A stretch of DNA of 64,000 nt from positions 992,001 through 1,056,000 of the forward strand of contig NZ_CP082922.1 in assembly GCF_019931675.1 (NCBI RefSeq), given 5' to 3'. The position numbers and the translations under genes are program-made. The notes below the pieces were generated by a model. The model searched no databases and had not been told where the DNA came from. It saw only the letters and a program-made list of their open reading frames with translations. This document shows positions 59,935 to 64,000 of this stretch, one piece after another. Within the stretch, counting starts at the first letter, position 1. Each line of letters opens with the position of its first letter. The stretch comes from Nocardioides rotundus. Its GTDB lineage: Bacteria > Actinomycetota > Actinomycetes > Propionibacteriales > Nocardioidaceae.

Positions 59935-60684
59935 ATGCCCCAGCACAGCCGCCCCGCCCGTCCGCATCAGCAGCTCACCGAGGACGGCCGCCGGGTGCGC
60001 GAGGTGCTGACCTACGCCCGGCGGGGGAGCCGCTTCAGCAACCGGCAGGCCCGCGCCTGGGAGGCCCACCACGAGGAGTGGGTGGTCCCCGACGACGCCG
60101 TGGACGACCCGGACTTCGGCTGGGACCGCTGGTTCGGGCGGCAGGCGCCGCTGGCGCTGGAGATCGGCTCGGGCGTGGGGGAGGCCACCGCCGCCCTCGC
60201 CTCCACGCGGCCGGGGACCAACATCGTCGCCCTGGAGGTCTGGCTGCCGGGGGTCGCCGAGACCCTGGACCGGCTCGAGCTGGCCGGCGTGGACAACGTC
60301 CGGCTGTGCTCGGTGGACGCGGTGTGGTCCCTGGAGCACCTCGTCGAGCCGGGCTCGCTGACCGAGCTGTGGACCTTCTTCCCCGACCCCTGGCACAAGA
60401 CCAGGCACCACAAGCGGCGGATGGTCACGCCGGGGTTCGCCCGGCTCGCCGCCTCCCGGCTGACACCCGGGGGCACCTGGCGGCTGGCGACCGACTGGCA
60501 GGAGTACGCCGACCAGATGGTCGCCGTCCTCGACGCCGAGCCGATGCTGACCGGTGGCGTCACCGACCGGTGGGAGGAGCGCCCGCTCACCAAGTTCGAG
60601 CGGAAGGGCCGCGCCGCGGGCCGGGCGGTCACCGACCTCGCCTACATGCGCTCCCCGGGGGCCGCCCCGGGTGCGGAGGCCTGA
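59935..60684 (+). CDS. trmB: tRNA (guanine-N7-)-methyltransferase
   Basis: A 249-residue SAM-dependent enzyme that makes m7G46 in tRNA. SAM-binding loop LEIGSGVGEATAALA; the family hallmark WTFFPDPWHKTRHHKRRMV (Asp and His/Arg contacts to tRNA and guanine); later WRLATDWQEYADQMV and the TKFERKGRAAG tail. ATG 59935. The last 43 bases overlap the remnant gene on the other strand. Confidence 0.94.
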   Translation: MPQHSRPARPHQQLTEDGRRVREVLTYARRGSRFSNRQARAWEAHHEEWVVPDDAVDDPDFGWDRWFGRQAPLALEIGSGVGEATAALASTRPGTNIVALEVWLPGVAETLDRLELAGVDNVRLCSVDAVWSLEHLVEPGSLTELWTFFPDPWHKTRHHKRRMVTPGFARLAASRLTPGGTWRLATDWQEYADQMVAVLDAEPMLTGGVTDRWEERPLTKFERKGRAAGRAVTDLAYMRSPGAAPGAEA

Positions 60685-60997
60685 AGGATCTGCTGCCCCA
60701 GGCCCTCCCGCCGGATCCGCAGGTCGAGGTACTGGAAGGCGATGACCCCTGACAGCCAGGGGGTGATGAGGATCCCGAGGAGCAGGAGCGTGATCAGCAC
60801 CTCGGCGACCCCGACCATGGGCACCTGACCGGGTACCCCGCCCAGGCGCCGAGGGTGGCCCCGCGGTTGTGGCGGACGGTGCGCCCGACCGCGCCGAAGA
60901 TGTCGCCCAGCGTCAACGGGTAGGGCGCGATGACGCCCGGGCCGTAGACTGGGAGACCGGCCGGCGGCGGCGCGGGAGAGGGAGACGGGTCGGACAT
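60642..60997 (-). pseudogene. Remnant of a multi-pass membrane protein gene (internal deletion and frameshift)
   Basis: ATG 60997, with GAGGAG just upstream, begins MSDPSPSPAPPPAGLPVYGP and then PYPLTLGDIFGAVGRTVRHN and RGATLGAWAGYP. That is the usual N-terminus of actinobacterial glycerophosphodiester-phosphodiesterase-like membrane-domain proteins of 300 or more residues. The frame then stops at 60794. Another frame supplies a typical C-terminus: VLITLLLLGILITPWLSGVI, then AFQYLDLRIRREGLGQQIL, ending inside trmB. The several membrane helices that normally lie between are missing. It is therefore a decayed gene with a large internal deletion. Confidence 0.62.
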
Positions 60998-61382
60998 CGG
61001 GGGCTCCTCGGGCAGGGGTCGGGACCCAGATCCTCGCAGCGGCGCCGGCGATTTGGACACGTTTCGCCCAAGGTGGCACCATAGTCAGGTTGCTCCGGCC
61101 GGGTGCCGGAGTGCGGCACGACTTGACACCTGCATCGCGTCTCCCGAGAACGAAGCGGTCGTCGGCGTGCGCCGTACTCCGTCCTGACACACATCGGGAG
61201 ACCCGACCAGGCCCGGCACGTGTGCCGGGTGCCCCCAACAACCGAGCGGAACCCCCTGGCGACAGGGTGGTCCAGTTGCGTGACAACCGCGCGACACGCC
61301 CGACCGCGGGGGTGGGCCAGACCAAGCACTGCACGCCGGTGCCCTGCGGGGTACGAGACCACGAGAAGGACGAGAGAGACCT
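60998..61382 (+). promoter_or_regulatory. Leader and promoter region of the S10 ribosomal operon
   Basis: This 385-bp gap holds no convincing gene. It contains a hairpin CTCCGGC/GCCGGAG (61093-61111), a perfect -35 TTGACA at 61123-61128 with only a weak -10 at the proper distance, and an 18-bp perfect palindrome CCCGGCACGTGTGCCGGG (61212-61229) inside the presumed leader. The leader is about 230 bases long. Long structured leaders are usual for S10 operons and may allow r-protein feedback, but I do not recognise a known motif. Confidence 0.5.
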
Positions 61383-61691
61383 ATGGCGGGACAGAAGATC
61401 CGCATCAGGCTCAAGGCCTACGACCACGAGGTGATCGACACCTCGGCGCGCAAGATCGTCGACACGGTCACGCGCACGGGCGCCAAGGTCGCTGGCCCGG
61501 TGCCGCTGCCGACCGAGAAGAACGTCTACTGCGTCATCCGCTCGCCCCACAAGTACAAGGACTCCCGCGAGCACTTCGAGATGCGTACGCACAAGCGCCT
61601 CATCGACATCATCGACCCCACGCCCAAGACCGTCGACTCGCTCATGCGGCTCGACCTCCCGGCCGGCGTGGACATCGAGATCAAGCTCTGA
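61383..61691 (+). CDS. rpsJ: 30S ribosomal protein S10
   Basis: 102 residues beginning [20 protein letters not shown] and ending [12 protein letters not shown]. Normal length. S10 also takes part in Nus-factor antitermination. First gene of the S10 operon; rplC starts 20 bases later. Confidence 0.98.
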   Translation: MAGQKIRIRLKAYDHEVIDTSARKIVDTVTRTGAKVAGPVPLPTEKNVYCVIRSPHKYKDSREHFEMRTHKRLIDIIDPTPKTVDSLMRLDLPAGVDIEIKL

Positions 61692-61710
61692 GGCCGAGGA
61701 GAGCACTGAC

Positions 61711-62376
61711 ATGACTGCCACCATGGAACGCAACGTCAAGGGCCTGCTCGGCACCAAGCTGGGCATGACCCAGGTCTGGGACGAGAACAACCGGATCGTC
61801 CCGGTGACCGTGATCGCGGCCTCCACCAACGTGGTGACCCAGGTCCGCCACCCCGAGACCGACGGCTACAACGCCATCCAGATCGGGTACGGCGAGATCC
61901 CGACCCGCAAGGTGAACAAGCCCGACGCCGGTCACTTCGCGAAGGCCGGCATCACCCCCCGCCGGCACCGCGCCGAGATCCGCACCGCGGACGCCGCCTC
62001 CTACGAGCTCGGCCAGGAGCTGGGCGTCGACACCTTCGCCGAGGGCGACGAGGTCGACGTGACCGGCACCAGCAAGGGCAAGGGCTTCGCCGGAACCATG
62101 AAGCGCCACGGCTTCTCCGGCGTGGGGGCCTCCCACGGTGCCCACCGCAACCACCGCAAGCCGGGCTCCATCGGCGCCTGCGCGACCCCCGGCCGGGTCT
62201 TCAAGGGCACCCGGATGGCCGGTCGCATGGGTGGCGTGGCCGTGACGACGCAGAACGTCGCCGTGCACGCCGTCGACACGGAGAAGGGCCTGATCCTGCT
62301 CAAGGGCGCCATCCCCGGCCCCAAGGGCGGTCTCGTGGTCCTGCGCTCGGCCGCCAAGAAGAACCAGGAGGCCTGA
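61711..62376 (+). CDS. rplC: 50S ribosomal protein L3
   Basis: 221 residues. Family segments [20 protein letters not shown] and [20 protein letters not shown], with the central extension reaching the peptidyl transferase centre. ATG 61711; rplD follows after two bases. Confidence 0.97.
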   Translation: MTATMERNVKGLLGTKLGMTQVWDENNRIVPVTVIAASTNVVTQVRHPETDGYNAIQIGYGEIPTRKVNKPDAGHFAKAGITPRRHRAEIRTADAASYELGQELGVDTFAEGDEVDVTGTSKGKGFAGTMKRHGFSGVGASHGAHRNHRKPGSIGACATPGRVFKGTRMAGRMGGVAVTTQNVAVHAVDTEKGLILLKGAIPGPKGGLVVLRSAAKKNQEA

Positions 62377-62378
62377 GC

Positions 62379-63029
62379 ATGGCTGCCAACAAGACCGACC
62401 TCCCCGCCGAGATCTTCGACGTCGAGCCGAACATCGCGCTGATCCACCAGGTCGTGGTGGCCCAGCAGGCGGCCGCCCGCCAGGGCACGCACGCCACCAA
62501 GACCCGCGGCGACGTCCGCGGCGGTGGCCGCAAGCCCTACAAGCAGAAGGGCACCGGCCGCGCCCGCCAGGGCTCGGTCCGCGCCCCGCAGTTCGCCGGC
62601 GGTGGCACCGTCCACGGCCCGCAGCCGCGCAAGTACGACCAGCGCACGCCCAAGAAGATGAAGGCCGCCGCTCTGCGCGGCGCCCTGTCCGACCGGGCCC
62701 GCAACGGCCGGGTGCACGTGCTGGACGCCCTGGTCACCGGCGAGAAGCCCTCGACCAAGGCCGCCATCGGCGTGCTCACCGAGCTGGCCACCGGCCGGCG
62801 CCGGCACCTGGTGGTGCTGGAGCGCGCCGACACGATCAGCTGGCTCTCGCTGCGCAACGTCCCCGACGTGCACATCGTGGCGGTCGACCAGATCAACACC
62901 TACGACGTGATGGTCAGCGACGACGTGGTCTTCACCCGCGGCGCCTATGACGCGTTCGTGGCGGCCGAGCAGTCGCGCGGCTCGCGGACCCCGTCGACCA
63001 CCGAGGTCAACGAGGAGGACGAGAAGTGA
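62379..63029 (+). CDS. rplD: 50S ribosomal protein L4
   Basis: 216 residues with the conserved internal loop [20 protein letters not shown] then [16 protein letters not shown] that lines the exit tunnel. The C-terminal tail is acidic ([10 protein letters not shown]). The stop overlaps the rplW GTG (GTGA). Confidence 0.97.
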   Translation: MAANKTDLPAEIFDVEPNIALIHQVVVAQQAAARQGTHATKTRGDVRGGGRKPYKQKGTGRARQGSVRAPQFAGGGTVHGPQPRKYDQRTPKKMKAAALRGALSDRARNGRVHVLDALVTGEKPSTKAAIGVLTELATGRRRHLVVLERADTISWLSLRNVPDVHIVAVDQINTYDVMVSDDVVFTRGAYDAFVAAEQSRGSRTPSTTEVNEEDEK

Positions 63030-63331
63030 GCACGCTGCACAAGGACGCCCGCGACGTCCTGATCGCCCCCGTGGTGTCGGAGAAGAGCTACGGGCTGCTG
63101 GACAACAACAAGTACACCTTCCTGGTCCGTCCGGACGCGAACAAGACCGAGATCAAGATCGCGGTCGAGAAGGTGTTCAACGTCAAGGTCACCGCGGTCA
63201 ACACGCTCAACCGGCCGGGCAAGACGCGCCGTACCCGCTACGGCATCGGCAAGCGCAAGGACACCAAGCGCGCCATCGTCAGCCTCGCCGACGGCCACCA
63301 CATCGACATCTTCTCCGGCCCCAACGCCTGA
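63026..63331 (+). CDS. rplW: 50S ribosomal protein L23
   Basis: 101 residues starting [20 protein letters not shown] (GTG 63026, overlapping the rplD stop by four bases). Tunnel-exit protein that docks trigger factor and SRP. Normal length. Confidence 0.97.
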   Translation: MSTLHKDARDVLIAPVVSEKSYGLLDNNKYTFLVRPDANKTEIKIAVEKVFNVKVTAVNTLNRPGKTRRTRYGIGKRKDTKRAIVSLADGHHIDIFSGPNA

Positions 63332-63360
63332 CCGGGCCGAGCAGAGAGGGAAACAGACCC

Positions 63361-64000
<640 letters not shown>

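Overview
The window is about 70% G+C and its genes carry strong third-position G/C bias. Many start with GTG, and several begin only 6-9 bases after a TANNNT-like -10 box, so they are probably leaderless. The gene content includes actinobacterial XPB helicase with its helicase-associated partner, DUF3027, DUF2530, a CspB-type cold shock protein with a C-terminal extension, PucR-type and CGNR regulators, a LexA box of the actinobacterial TCGAAC-N4-GTTCGA type, and str and S10 ribosomal operons. This points to an actinobacterium, most likely a Nocardioides-like member of the Propionibacteriales. That placement is inference; no 16S gene is present.

Layout. 1-1743: end of a molybdenum hydroxylase (CO-dehydrogenase-like) operon, coxM-type FAD subunit then coxG. 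2080-2736: an AlkB-like repair dioxygenase under a perfect SOS box. 2831-7192: an ABC transporter (ATPase plus MacB/FtsX-like permease) whose ATPase 5' end is split by a 961-bp IS5-type element; removing the element with one CTAG copy restores the frame. 7198-11810: a cutC/DUF4031/HD operon, an MpaB-type oxygenase and a small-protein/coiled-coil operon. 11928-24997: a 13-kb catabolic island (transporter, class III aminotransferase, aldehyde dehydrogenase, FCD-GntR regulator, two Asp/Glu racemase-fold proteins, M20 deacylase, class I aminotransferase, ectoine-hydrolase-like M24 protein, 2-hydroxyacid dehydrogenase, amidase, DUF3830). Four near-identical GATTGTYGACAATC palindromes sit at its transcription-unit starts. 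25111-30067: RtcB, a membrane protein with a divergent TetR regulator, a CGNR regulator, a secreted protein, a P450. 30128-34901: XPB helicase and its usual partner, separated by one divergent CGNR-finger gene that is bracketed by two outward-facing arrays of a 31-bp repeat. 34966-47362: PP2C phosphatase, GAF/PucR regulator, a frameshifted VOC gene, a 3-hydroxybutyrate-dehydrogenase-like enzyme with its transporter, a kinase-like P-loop protein, an inositol-phosphatase-like enzyme, an internally duplicated unknown protein, an acyl-CoA ligase and a frameshifted subtilase. 47488-53949: cspB-like gene, MFS, DUF3027, DUF2530, NCS2 permease, MarR and an MFS gene with ACG at its start position. 54160-64000: rpsL-rpsG-fusA-tuf, then unrelated genes including trmB, a gene remnant, and the start of the S10 operon (rpsJ-rplC-rplD-rplW-rplB, cut by the window end).

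The two most promising undescribed systems are the GntR-controlled catabolic island, whose enzymes would fit hydrolytic opening, deacylation, transamination and oxidation of an ectoine-like or N-acyl amino compound, and the repeat-array-bounded CGNR gene. Several dispersed hairpin elements also recur between genes. Motifs and repeats were found by eye; no database search was possible.
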